A DNA stretch of 26,073 nucleotides from UBA4729 sp038231175 (GTDB lineage Bacteria > Patescibacteriota > Saccharimonadia > Saccharimonadales > UBA4665), in assembly GCA_038231175.1 (NCBI GenBank), contig JBBRLU010000009.1, positions 1 through 26,073 of the forward strand, given 5' to 3'. Made by a program: the position numbers and the translations under genes. Every line of letters starts with the position of its first letter. Positions within the stretch are counted from its first letter, which is position 1. The notes beneath the pieces were generated by a model. The model was not told the DNA's origin, ran no database searches, and was given only the letters and a program-made list of their open reading frames with translations. This document shows positions 6,334 through 14,257 of the stretch, piece after piece.

Positions 6334-8289
6334 TTAGAGTAGGTCCAGCGGGTCGATGTCGTAGGACCAGTTGGCCGGTAAGCCGGTGATGACCTTGAGC
6401 AGCTGGCCGCGCTCGCTGCTTTTGATAATTAACTGCCACTGGAACTTGCCCTGGAACTTTTCCTGGAAGCAGGGGGCGGGGCCTTCGATGCGGATTTTGA
6501 GGCCGCTTTGGCCGAGGCTGAGTTTGAGCTTGTCGGCGGCGGCTTCGGCCGACTTGGGGCTGGCGCGGCGGGCGGTCAGTTTTAGCAGGAAGCAGAACGG
6601 CGGGAACAGGAATTGGCGGCGGCTGCTGATCTCGGTGTCGTAAAACTGTTGGTAGTCGGCGCTGATCGCCATGGCGATGATTGGGTGGTCGGGGTGATAG
6701 GTCTGGATGACGGCCCGGCCGGCGACGTGGCCGCGGCCGACGCGGCCCAGGACCTGGGTCAGCAGCTGGTAGGTCCGTTCGGAGGCCGAGAAATCGGGCA
6801 TATATAGACTGGTGTCGGCCAGCAGGATACCGAGCACCGATAGTTTGGGTAGGTCCAGCCCCTTGGCCAGTAATTGGGTGCCGACCAGGATGTCGACGTC
6901 GCCGTTCCGGACGGCTTCGTAGTTGGTTTCAAAACGATCGGCCTTGCCGTTGTCGGTGTCGAAACGGGCCACCCGGGCCTGCGGAAACAGCCGCGCCACT
7001 TCCTCGACGATGGCCTTGGTGCCGGCGGTCTTAAACAGAATTGACGGGTGCTGACACTCCGGGCAGCTGACCGGTGCCTTGGTGTGGTAGTCGCAGCTGT
7101 GGCAACGGAGCTCGAAGCGGTCGCCGTGGTAGGTGAGAGGTAAGTCACAATGCGGACAAGTGGCTTGCCAGCCGCAGTTTTCGCACATGATCAGCCGGGC
7201 GGTGCCGCGGCGATTGAGGTAGAGCAGGCTCTGCTCGCCGCGCTTGAGGGCGCCTTGAATGGCCGTTACCAATGGCAGGCTGAGGTAGCTGCTACGGGGA
7301 AACTGGTCGCGCTGTTTCATGTCGACTATCACGACTTCGGTGGCGGCCGGTTGGTCGCCCTTACTGTCTGCGCGGGCCAGCTGGTTGAGCTCGATGATCG
7401 GCCGCTGTTTCTGCCTGGCCAGGTAGTAATCGCTGACGCTCGGGGTGGCTGAGCCGAGCACCAGACTGGACCGCGTCAGTGAGGCCAGGTAGGCGGCCAC
7501 CCGGCCGGCCTGGTACTGCGGCGCCTGTTCCTGTTTGTAGGCGGCTTCGTGCGACTCGTCGAGGATGATCAGGCCGGGGCGGGCCAGGGGCGTAAACAGC
7601 GCCGAGCGCGGCCCAATAACGATTAGGGGCTCTTTAGTAGTCAGGGTCAACAGCCAGGCTTGGCGACGCTCGCTCGGCGCCTGGCCAGAGTGCAGGACGA
7701 CCACCCGCGCGCCAAAGACGGCCCGGAAGTTGGCGGCTAGTTGGGAAGTTAAACTGATTTCTGGCGTCAGAATAATCGCCGACCGGCCAGCAGCCACGGC
7801 TTTCAGGGCCAGCTCAATATAAAGTCGGGTTTTGCCGCTGCCAGTCTTGCCGTGGACCACGTAATTATTGACGGCCGTCATGGTGGCCAGGGCGGCGGTT
7901 TGTTCAGCCGTCAGCGGCGGTAACCCGGACGTCTGCGGCGCTGCCAGTACCAAAGGTGTCTGGTTGGCCAGCTGTTTGACGCTCAGCCCGGCCGGCACGA
8001 TCTGCTGCGTCAGGACGCCCAAGGGGGCCGGGTAGTAGGTCTGCAGCCACAGTATCAACCTGATCAAGTGGCCCGGAAGCGGCGGCAGGTCGTAGACCTG
8101 ACTGATGGGCTTGGTCTTAAAGCGCGGCGGCGGCGCCGGGCCGGTCACCAGGCCCATCACCGTTTCCTGCTGCAGCGGCACCAGCACCAAGCTGCCGGTC
8201 GGCAGCACCCGGTCGGCTTTGTCGGCTTGGTAGGTCAGAGCCTCACGGCCGTGGTAGCGGCTGCTGCGTACCCAAACGTAATAATACAT
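6334..8289 (-). CDS. priA: Primosomal protein N' (PriA helicase)
   Basis: The helicase that reloads the replisome at stalled forks. The product is 651 residues from ATG 8289 (MYYYVWVRSSRY). It shows an N-terminal DNA-binding region (about 1-110), Walker A GKTGSGKT (147-154), the DEAH-type box DESH (244-247) and motif III GSATPS (279-284). Two zinc-binding clusters follow (CENCGWQATCPHC, and CHSC with CPEC), then helicase motifs V/VI (GTQLLAKGLDLP; QVLGRVGRG) and a C-terminal domain. The frame extends 16 codons further up to 8337, but a -10 box lies between the two starts, so 8289 is favoured. It is shorter than E. coli PriA (about 730 residues), mainly at the N-terminus. Confidence 0.95.
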   Translation of the reverse strand: MYYYVWVRSSRYHGREALTYQADKADRVLPTGSLVLVPLQQETVMGLVTGPAPPPRFKTKPISQVYDLPPLPGHLIRLILWLQTYYPAPLGVLTQQIVPAGLSVKQLANQTPLVLAAPQTSGLPPLTAEQTAALATMTAVNNYVVHGKTGSGKTRLYIELALKAVAAGRSAIILTPEISLTSQLAANFRAVFGARVVVLHSGQAPSERRQAWLLTLTTKEPLIVIGPRSALFTPLARPGLIILDESHEAAYKQEQAPQYQAGRVAAYLASLTRSSLVLGSATPSVSDYYLARQKQRPIIELNQLARADSKGDQPAATEVVIVDMKQRDQFPRSSYLSLPLVTAIQGALKRGEQSLLYLNRRGTARLIMCENCGWQATCPHCDLPLTYHGDRFELRCHSCDYHTKAPVSCPECQHPSILFKTAGTKAIVEEVARLFPQARVARFDTDNGKADRFETNYEAVRNGDVDILVGTQLLAKGLDLPKLSVLGILLADTSLYMPDFSASERTYQLLTQVLGRVGRGHVAGRAVIQTYHPDHPIIAMAISADYQQFYDTEISSRRQFLFPPFCFLLKLTARRASPKSAEAAADKLKLSLGQSGLKIRIEGPAPCFQEKFQGKFQWQLIIKSSERGQLLKVITGLPANWSYDIDPLDLL

Positions 8290-8295
8290 ATTCGT

Positions 8296-8301
8296 AGTAT
8301 A
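8296..8301 (-). promoter_or_regulatory. -10 box of priA (leaderless promoter)
   Basis: Minus-strand TATACT ends 6 bases before the ATG at 8289, so the transcript should start at the start codon. The -35 region is poor. The divergent gap 8302-8500 to the ftsZ promoter is AT-rich and holds only short GGCTC repeats and no gene I can support. Confidence 0.45.
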
Positions 8302-8500
8302 CGCGGTACGGCTGGAAACATTTTCGGAAATAGTCACTCTACCAGATCTAAATGTCTAAAATTAGCGGTAAATTCGTATACATTTTTAGAGTATTTTGCA
8401 TAATATTCGCCGGCCCGAGCCGTCGTCCTAGTCAATTCTTCAGACTTATTGTTCGGGCTCAGGAGGCTCTAAAAAGCAGCCAAACGGCCGTACAACTTTA

Positions 8501-8529
8501 TTGAACTCTCTACCGTAAAAGCGTATACT
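8501..8529 (+). promoter_or_regulatory. ftsZ promoter
   Basis: TTGAAC (8501-8506), a 17-base spacer and TATACT (8524-8529). Start site predicted near 8536, giving a leader of about 40 bases. The Shine-Dalgarno AGAGGG (8558-8563) is 12 bases from the ATG, a long but usable spacing. Confidence 0.75.
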
Positions 8530-8575
8530 GACCAGAAGAGAGTTACTTAATACGAATAGAGGGACACCACATACC

Positions 8576-9916
8576 ATGCCACAAGTAGTCGAACCAGCGA
8601 TCGAGACCTTTGCTCAGATTAAAGTCATCGGCGTCGGTGGCGCCGGTGGCGCGGCTATCAACCGCATGGTCGAGGCCGGCATCGAAGGTGTGGAATTCAT
8701 CGCCATCAACACCGATGCCCAGGCCCTGCACCATTCCAAGGCCAGCCACAAGATCCACATCGGTAAGGACACGACCCGCGGTTTAGGTGCCGGGGCTGAC
8801 CCCAACGTCGGTGAGTCGGCGGCCCTGGAATCCGGTGACGTCATCAAGGCCGCCATCGAAGGTGCCGACATGATCTTTATTACCATCGGTGCCGGCGGCG
8901 GTACCGGCAGTGGTGCCGGCCACATCGTCGCTCAGATTGCCCGCGACATGGGTATCCTGGTCGTTGGTTTTGCGACCAAGCCGTTTGCCTTCGAGGGCGA
9001 AAAGCGGCGCCACAACGCCGACCTGGCCATCAGCAAACTACGGGCCGCCGTCGATACCTTGATCATCATCCCTAACGATCGCCTACTGCAGACCATCGAC
9101 CGCCAGACACCGCTCATGGAGGCCTTCAAGGTCGCCGACGACGTCCTGCGCCAGGGTGTCCAGGGCATCTCCGACCTGATCACCGTCCACGGCTTGATCA
9201 ACCTCGACTTTGCCGACGTTAAAACCGTCATGAGTAACGCTGGATCGGCCCTGATGGGCATCGGCCGCGCTAGCGGCGAAAATCGGGCCGTGGCCGCCGC
9301 CCAGCAAGCCATCGAGTCACCGTTGTTAGAAGTCTCGATCGACGGCGCCCGCGGCATTCTGTTTAACATCATCGGTGGCAACGACCTGGCGATGCACGAG
9401 ATCAACGCCGCCGCCGAAACCATTACCAACGCCGCCGATCCCGAAGCCAACATCATCTTCGGTGCCACCATCAGCCCCGACCTGGAAGGCGAAGTCATCA
9501 TCACCGTCGTGGCCACCGGCTTCGACGAGTCTTATTATGCCAAGCGCGACGCCGAGACCGGTCTGGTCGACGCCCCGCCGACCGTCACGCCGCTGACCGC
9601 CGCACCGGTTGCCGCTTCCGGTCAGGAAGAAGAAACCTTAGCCAACATGAACATGTCGCTCGACGAAACCTCGGCCAGCGACTTCAGCAGCGACACGCCG
9701 ATGCCGAACATCTGGACCATCGACGAAAAAACTGATGACGACGATAAGTCTAAAAAAGACGAAGCCGGCAGCAAGTCCGATGACAAGCCCGACGATGACG
9801 AGCCAGTGACGCGGATTATTTCCGGCAGCGGCCTCGATGACGATCTGGAACGGCCATCATTCCTGCGCCGTCTGGCCAAGCGCCGTAAGGACGAAGACAA
9901 GCCCGATTCTAAATAA
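8576..9916 (+). CDS. ftsZ: Cell division protein FtsZ
   Basis: The tubulin-like GTPase that forms the division ring. The 446-residue product begins with IKVIGVGGAGGAAINRM and has the tubulin signature GGGTGSG at 107-113 and the T7 loop region NLDFADVKTVM. The globular core ends near residue 320. A linker of about 100 residues follows, unusually rich in Asp, Ser and Lys. The C-terminus has ERPSFLRRLAKRRK, an equivalent of the conserved FLRR tail peptide that binds FtsA/ZipA/SepF-type anchors, with a basic extension. It stands alone with its own promoter and terminator, without ftsA or ftsQ next to it. Confidence 0.97.
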   Translation: MPQVVEPAIETFAQIKVIGVGGAGGAAINRMVEAGIEGVEFIAINTDAQALHHSKASHKIHIGKDTTRGLGAGADPNVGESAALESGDVIKAAIEGADMIFITIGAGGGTGSGAGHIVAQIARDMGILVVGFATKPFAFEGEKRRHNADLAISKLRAAVDTLIIIPNDRLLQTIDRQTPLMEAFKVADDVLRQGVQGISDLITVHGLINLDFADVKTVMSNAGSALMGIGRASGENRAVAAAQQAIESPLLEVSIDGARGILFNIIGGNDLAMHEINAAAETITNAADPEANIIFGATISPDLEGEVIITVVATGFDESYYAKRDAETGLVDAPPTVTPLTAAPVAASGQEEETLANMNMSLDETSASDFSSDTPMPNIWTIDEKTDDDDKSKKDEAGSKSDDKPDDDEPVTRIISGSGLDDDLERPSFLRRLAKRRKDEDKPDSK

Positions 9917-9955
9917 AACATAAGCAAAATCGCCAGTTAAATACCACAACAACCA

Positions 9956-9993
9956 AAATACCCCTGACATAGTCCGCTATAACAGGGGTATTT
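9956..9993 (+). terminator. Terminator hairpin after ftsZ
   Basis: AAATACCCCTG (9956-9966) pairs perfectly with CAGGGGTATTT (9983-9993) around a 16-base loop, 40 bases after the ftsZ stop. The final T-rich strand is short and no long T-run follows, so termination strength is uncertain. Confidence 0.65.
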
Positions 9994-10021
9994 CGTATTA
10001 AATATTACACCGCCCTTATGC

Positions 10022-10050
10022 TTGCAAAACGCTATAGCTAGGGCTATAGT
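10022..10050 (+). promoter_or_regulatory. nrdR-nrdJ promoter
   Basis: TTGCAA (10022-10027), a 17-base spacer and TATAGT (10045-10050), about 77 bases upstream of nrdR. A TTGACA at 10059-10064 has no good partner -10 at normal distance. Confidence 0.6.
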
Positions 10051-10076
10051 TAGCAGTCTTGACACTATATAGAGGG
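10029..10076 (+). promoter_or_regulatory. Candidate pair of NrdR boxes
   Basis: ACGCTATAGCTAGGG (10029-10043) and ACACTATATAGAGGG (10062-10076) start 33 bases apart, about three helical turns. ACACTATATA matches the left half of the known NrdR box (palindromic ACACWATATATWGTGT type); the right halves deviate. NrdR boxes usually come in pairs on one face of the helix and overlap the promoter, as the first does here. The context, directly upstream of nrdR-nrdJ, supports autoregulation. Confidence 0.5.
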
Positions 10077-10126
10077 GGTGTCGGTACCTTAAAGCAAACA
10101 GTACTAAGTAAAGATGGGGGCATCTA

Positions 10127-10597
10127 ATGAAGTGTAGCCAATGCCAGAGCGACGATATCAAAGTTATTGAATCGCGCGACGTGGCAGACGGGCAAGCTAT
10201 TCGTCGCCGCCGTATGTGTAACGCCTGTGAAGCTCGCTTCACGACCTACGAACGTTTGGAGCGACCGCAATTAATCGTCATCAAGAACGACGGCACCCGC
10301 GAACTGTTCAACCGGGCCAAACTGATGGCCGGTCTGTATCGGGCCTGCGACAAGACTCCGGTCAACAGCTTGCAGCTCGACAAGGTCGTCAATCAGATCG
10401 AACAGGATCTGTATGATTGTAGCGAACCGGAGATCAAGTCGTCCAAGATCGGGGAATTGGTCATGGACCAGCTAGCCAGCTTGAACGATGTCGCCTACGT
10501 GCGCTTCGCCAGCGTCTACCGACGTTTCAAGGACATCGCCAGCTTCGAAAAAGAGCTCAACCACATACGACAGCAACGACAGCTGACGAACCAGTAA
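10127..10597 (+). CDS. nrdR: Transcriptional repressor NrdR
   Basis: A nucleotide-sensing repressor of ribonucleotide reductase genes. The 156-residue product matches the usual 150-160. An N-terminal zinc ribbon has Cys3, Cys6, Cys31 and Cys34 (MKCSQC ... MCNAC) with the basic AIRRRRMC stretch that contacts DNA. An ATP-cone follows from about residue 49 (LIVIKNDGTRELFNRAKLMAGLYRAC) and binds ATP/dATP to set the oligomeric state. The start codon is preceded by a G-rich GGGGG (10106-10110). It is 30 bases upstream of nrdJ on the same strand, so the repressor and its target form one operon, with two candidate NrdR boxes upstream. Confidence 0.97.
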   Translation: MKCSQCQSDDIKVIESRDVADGQAIRRRRMCNACEARFTTYERLERPQLIVIKNDGTRELFNRAKLMAGLYRACDKTPVNSLQLDKVVNQIEQDLYDCSEPEIKSSKIGELVMDQLASLNDVAYVRFASVYRRFKDIASFEKELNHIRQQRQLTNQ

Positions 10598-10627
10598 AAT
10601 TTAATAGATAAAAGTGAGGGTAACAAC

Positions 10628-13387
10628 ATGGCACAGACAACAGCAACCGCGACAGCACGGCTTTTCACGCCGAAAAAATCAAAGGCTTACGACCAGGTAA
10701 CCTGGGAAAAGCGTGACTCTTTAATTACCAACCCGATGACTGGCAAGCCGGTCTTTGAGCAGAACGACACCGAATTTCCAGCCGGCTGGTCACAGAACGC
10801 CGTTAACATCGTGGCTCAGAAGTACTTTACTGGCACACCTGGTACCAGCGAACGCGAGAGCTCGATGAAGCACCTGGTCGACCGCATTGTCGATACTGTC
10901 ACGACCCATGGTCTAAAAGAAGGTTACTTCTCTTCAGAGGCCGAAGCCGAAGATTACCGCGAAGAATTAAAATACGTTTTAGTCACCCAGCGGGCGGCCT
11001 TTAACAGCCCCGTCTGGTTTAACATCGGCGCCAAAGGCCGGGCCCAGCAAGCTAGCGCCTGCTTTATTCTTGGCATCGACGACACCATGCCGGCGATCCT
11101 GCAGTGGTACGTCGACGAAGGTATGATCTTCAAGGGTGGATCCGGTTCCGGTATCAACATCAGCCCCATCCGTTCCAGCCTTGAGACGCTTGGTAAGAGC
11201 GCCGGTACGGCCTCCGGCCCCCTCAGCTTTATGCGCGGCGCCGACGCTAGCGCCGGAGCCATCAAGAGCGGCGGTAAGACTCGCCGGGCCGCTAAGATGG
11301 TCGTGCTCAACATCGACCACCCCGATATCGAAGAATTTATCTGGTGCAAGGCTATCGAAGAGCGTAAATCGCGCGTCCTTGAGCAGAACGGTTTCGAAAT
11401 GAGCTTTGACGGTAAGGATGCCTTCAGCGTCCAGTACCAGAATGCCAACAACTCGATCCGCGTCACTGATTCTTTCATGGAAGCCGTCGAAGCCGACGCC
11501 GACTGGGACCTGAACGCCGTCACCACCGGCAAGCCGGTCAAGACCGTCAAAGCCCGCCAGCTGTTCCGCCAATTTGCCGAAGCTGCTTGGGAATGTGCCG
11601 ACCCTGGTATCCAGTACGACACCATCATTAACAAGTGGCACACTACGCCGAACGCCGGCCGTATTAATGGCTCTAACCCGTGTTCGGAATACATGCACCT
11701 CGATAATTCGGCCTGTAACTTAGCCAGCCTGAACCTAATGAAGTTCTTGAAGGACGACGACAGCTTCGACATCAAAGCCTTCATCCACACCGTCGAGTTA
11801 ATTTTTACGGCCCAGGAGATCTTAGTCGGCTACAGCGACTACCCGACGGAAAAAATCGGTAAGAACGCCCGGGCTTACCGCGCCCTCGGTATCGGCTACG
11901 CCAACCTCGGCGCCATGCTGATGGCCCTTGGTCTGCCATACGACTCCGCCGAAGGCCGCTCCATCGCTGCTGCCATCACCGCACTGTTAACCGGCCAAGG
12001 CTACGCCACCAGCGCCCGCCTGGCCAGCAAAGTCGGTCCGTTTGCCGGTTTCCACAACGACCGCGACAACATGCTGAACGTACTGCGCATGCACCGTGCC
12101 GAAGTCACTAAGATCGATGCCTCACTGGTTTCCGAAGAGCTGCTCAGCGCCGCTGCTAATGCCTGGGACGACGCCGTCGAACTTGGTGAGCAGTACGGTA
12201 TCCGTAACTCTCAGGCCAGCGTCCTGGCACCAACCGGTACCATCGGTCTGATGATGGACTGCGACACCACCGGCATCGAACCCGATCTCGGGCTGGTCAA
12301 ATTCAAGCGCCTGTCCGGCGGTGGAACGATGAACATCGTCAACCAGACCGTCCCTCGGGCCTTGAAGAACCTGGGCTATAGCCAGACCCAGATCGAAGCT
12401 ATCGTGGCCTTCATCGACACCGAAAAGACCATCATCGGTGCCCCCGGCCTGAAGCCAGAACACCAGAACGTCTTCTCCTGTGCCATGGGCGACAACCCGA
12501 TCCACTACAGTGGACACGTCAAGATGATGGCCGCCGTCCAACCCTTCCTATCGGGGGCCATCTCCAAGACCGTCAACATGCCAGAAGACGCCACTGTCGA
12601 AGACATCGAGCAGATTCACATCGATGCCTGGAAGATGGGTATCAAGGCCGTGGCCGTCTACCGCGACAACTGTAAGGTCGGCCAGCCGCTGAGCATGGGT
12701 AAGAAAGAGGGCAACGATGCCGCCGCTCCAACTAGCGCTGCCACTGAAACGGTTGCCGACGACCGCATCGTCTTAAAGGGTGCCGTCCGCCGCCGCTTAC
12801 CACGCGTCCGCAGCAGCCATACCTACAAGTTCCAGATCGCTGATCTCGAAGGTTACTTCACCGTCGGTGAATACGAAGACGGTCAACCAGGCGAGTTGTT
12901 CGTGACCGTTTCCAAGCAGGGCAGTACGCTGTCCGGCCTGATGGACTCTTTCGCCATCAGCGTCAGTCACGGTCTGCAGTACGGCGTGCCGCTGAAGAGC
13001 TACGTCAAGACTTTGCGTGGCACCAGCTTTGCGCCCAGTGGCGTCACCGACGACGCCGACATCCGCACCGCCAGCTCGATCACCGACTACATCGTCCGCC
13101 GCCTGGCCCTCGACTACCTCAGTTTCGACGACCGCCTGGAACTTGGCCTAGCGTCGATCGACGATATGCCGATGTTCGACAGCCAGACGACGCTGATCGT
13201 TAACGAAACTGACGCCGTAGCGGCTGCCACTGTCGCTTCTGCCACCGCCAAGGCACCAGCCAAAGCCGACGCCAAGGGTGTCGGTGACAGCACCGCACCG
13301 CTGTGTTACAACTGCGGCAACCAGACCCAACGGTCCGGTAGCTGCTACGTCTGTTCCAGCTGTGGCTCGACTACCGGTTGTAGCTAA
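10628..13387 (+). CDS. nrdJ: Vitamin B12-dependent (class II) ribonucleoside-diphosphate reductase
   Basis: Makes deoxynucleotides with an adenosylcobalamin-generated thiyl radical. The 919-residue product has Cys145 in the SACF motif (first redox Cys), the radical-site motif NPCSE (350-354, Cys352, Glu354) and Cys363 exactly 11 residues later, the spacing known for class II enzymes. Further landmarks are GGSGSGINISPIR and CDTTGIEPDLGLVK. A C-terminal cysteine-rich tail (CYNCG, then CYVCSSCGSTTGCS) probably relays electrons or binds zinc. Shine-Dalgarno GTGAGGG lies just before the ATG at 10628. Use of this enzyme implies B12 must be obtained from outside if, as in most CPR, no synthesis pathway exists (inference). 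Regulated with nrdR. Confidence 0.96.
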   Translation: MAQTTATATARLFTPKKSKAYDQVTWEKRDSLITNPMTGKPVFEQNDTEFPAGWSQNAVNIVAQKYFTGTPGTSERESSMKHLVDRIVDTVTTHGLKEGYFSSEAEAEDYREELKYVLVTQRAAFNSPVWFNIGAKGRAQQASACFILGIDDTMPAILQWYVDEGMIFKGGSGSGINISPIRSSLETLGKSAGTASGPLSFMRGADASAGAIKSGGKTRRAAKMVVLNIDHPDIEEFIWCKAIEERKSRVLEQNGFEMSFDGKDAFSVQYQNANNSIRVTDSFMEAVEADADWDLNAVTTGKPVKTVKARQLFRQFAEAAWECADPGIQYDTIINKWHTTPNAGRINGSNPCSEYMHLDNSACNLASLNLMKFLKDDDSFDIKAFIHTVELIFTAQEILVGYSDYPTEKIGKNARAYRALGIGYANLGAMLMALGLPYDSAEGRSIAAAITALLTGQGYATSARLASKVGPFAGFHNDRDNMLNVLRMHRAEVTKIDASLVSEELLSAAANAWDDAVELGEQYGIRNSQASVLAPTGTIGLMMDCDTTGIEPDLGLVKFKRLSGGGTMNIVNQTVPRALKNLGYSQTQIEAIVAFIDTEKTIIGAPGLKPEHQNVFSCAMGDNPIHYSGHVKMMAAVQPFLSGAISKTVNMPEDATVEDIEQIHIDAWKMGIKAVAVYRDNCKVGQPLSMGKKEGNDAAAPTSAATETVADDRIVLKGAVRRRLPRVRSSHTYKFQIADLEGYFTVGEYEDGQPGELFVTVSKQGSTLSGLMDSFAISVSHGLQYGVPLKSYVKTLRGTSFAPSGVTDDADIRTASSITDYIVRRLALDYLSFDDRLELGLASIDDMPMFDSQTTLIVNETDAVAAATVASATAKAPAKADAKGVGDSTAPLCYNCGNQTQRSGSCYVCSSCGSTTGCS

Positions 13388-13421
13388 GCCGCTATAGTCT
13401 AGTCGGTACGCTCCGAATACG

Positions 13422-13447
13422 TGGCCCGTCCATTCCTGGACGGGCCA
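13422..13447 (+). terminator. Hairpin after nrdJ, probable terminator
   Basis: TGGCCCGTCC (13422-13431) pairs perfectly with GGACGGGCCA (13438-13447) around a 6-base loop, 34 bases after the nrdJ stop. It is very GC-rich but has no T-run, so it could be a Rho-independent terminator of weak type or an mRNA 3'-end stabiliser. Confidence 0.55.
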
Positions 13448-13508
13448 CTGTCGTAGTCGCCGGTTGCAACATACTTTGAGCACCCTACAGCTGACCCATA
13501 TCAGATTG

Positions 13509-13575
13509 TGTCATTTTTGGGACAATCGCTAATTTTGTAAGCTGTTAATTACTACTGATTGTCCCAAAAATGACA
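13509..13575. repeat. 19-bp perfect inverted repeat around a 29-bp core
   Basis: TGTCATTTTTGGGACAATC (13509-13527) recurs inverted without mismatch at 13557-13575. Each arm contains a TGTC...GACA dyad of 16 bases. No T-run follows and no gene is inside. It may be the paired ends of a tiny non-autonomous mobile element (TGT...ACA ends) or a double operator for the downstream thioredoxin-like gene. The remainder of 13388-13694 holds the nrdJ hairpin and the next promoter only. Confidence 0.7.
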
Positions 13576-13658
13576 CGCATTGAAAACGGCTGCCTGCAAA
13601 GTCTGGTGTCGCAGATGCAACGGTTGCTATGATCAGCATTTAACAGCCAGTAAGCGGC

Positions 13659-13688
13659 TTGACCAGCAAGGGTCAATCAGGGTACCCT
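13659..13688 (+). promoter_or_regulatory. Promoter of the thioredoxin-like gene (leaderless)
   Basis: TTGACC (13659-13664), an 18-base spacer and TACCCT (13683-13688), which ends 6 bases before the ATG at 13695. The -10 box is weak but the spacing repeats the leaderless pattern seen elsewhere in the window. Confidence 0.45.
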
Positions 13689-13694
13689 AGAGGT

Positions 13695-13964
13695 ATGAAA
13701 GTGCTTGTCCTGTACCGACCCAACTCCGAGCATGGCCGCTTGGTCGAGGAATTCATTCGCGATTACCAGCGGGCTGGGCACAGCGGCAGCATCGAAGGAC
13801 TCAACATCGACACCCGCGACGGTAGCGCCATGGCCAGTCTCTACGACGTCATGCAATACCCGACCATCATGGTGACCCGGCAAGATGGCTCAGTCGTCAG
13901 GACCTGGGAGGGTAAAACCTTACCGCTGCAGAACGAAGTCGCGGCCTACGCCTTTAACGGCTAG
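13695..13964 (+). CDS. Small thioredoxin-fold protein without a CxxC motif
   Basis: An 89-residue protein with a thioredoxin-like pattern. It starts with beta strand KVLVLYRPNSEHGRLVEEF, where the usual CxxC site is replaced by PNSEHGR. A helix and second strand (SIEGLNIDTRDG) follow, then the cis-proline segment MQYPTIMVTRQDGSVVRTWEGKTLP. It is therefore unlikely to be a dithiol oxidoreductase. The ATG at 13695 is preferred to an in-frame TTG at 13659 because that TTG is part of the -35 box. It stands alone between the nrdJ hairpin and the ileS T-box. The role is unknown. Confidence 0.75.
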   Translation: MKVLVLYRPNSEHGRLVEEFIRDYQRAGHSGSIEGLNIDTRDGSAMASLYDVMQYPTIMVTRQDGSVVRTWEGKTLPLQNEVAAYAFNG

Positions 13965-13984
13965 CGCCGGCTCCTTCGGTGCTG

Positions 13985-13993
13985 TGCTATACT
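13985..13993 (+). promoter_or_regulatory. Extended -10 promoter of the ileS T-box transcript
   Basis: TGC-TATACT (-10 hexamer 13988-13993) lies about 50 bases before the T-box stem I. A second candidate TACAAT is at 13999-14004. No good -35 hexamer is visible. Confidence 0.5.
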
Positions 13994-14045
13994 TAGCTTA
14001 CAATTTGGTCAATCCGCTGGCAAAAAAATAGCCAACAGTAGTTAT

Positions 14046-14219
14046 CAGCTACGAGGAGTGAGAAGAACCGCCTGAATTATTAGGCACAGTAGAACTCATC
14101 GGCTGCGCCCCGTTATCGGCGATAATTAAGCGTCAAAAAGCATGGCTTTTGAAAGCTGGATGGTACCACCGAAACGCCCAACCAGGCAGCGGTTCCAGCA
14201 TAACAGCGATGCTTTTTTT
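14046..14219 (+). promoter_or_regulatory. T-box riboswitch, isoleucine type, with intrinsic terminator
   Basis: The T-box bulge TGGTACC is at 14161-14167. Its TGGT would pair with the ACCA end of uncharged tRNA-Ile. The flanking GCTGGA (14155-14160) and TCCAGC (14194-14199) form the antiterminator. The competing terminator AGCAT (14197-14201)/ATGCT (14209-14213) shares bases with it and runs into seven Ts (14213-14219). In the short stem I, AGC/GCT and GAG/CTC frame an ATC isoleucine codon at 14098-14100, followed by a purine. A hairpin GCCT...AGGC caps it. Stem I spans only about 60 bases, shorter than the classic form. Control would be by transcription attenuation of ileS. The specifier assignment is inferred. 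Confidence 0.82.
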
Positions 14220-14257
14220 GTAACTTTTAATATCTAGTAACAGAAATAGGAGCCACC

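Noticed and set aside
8400..8475. GGCTC repeats before the ftsZ promoter as an operator or terminator
   Set aside because: Only five-base matches with poor symmetry; not enough to support a site.
10954..11790. 278-codon open frame antisense to nrdJ
   Set aside because: No family resemblance; explained by the codon pattern of the real gene on the other strand.
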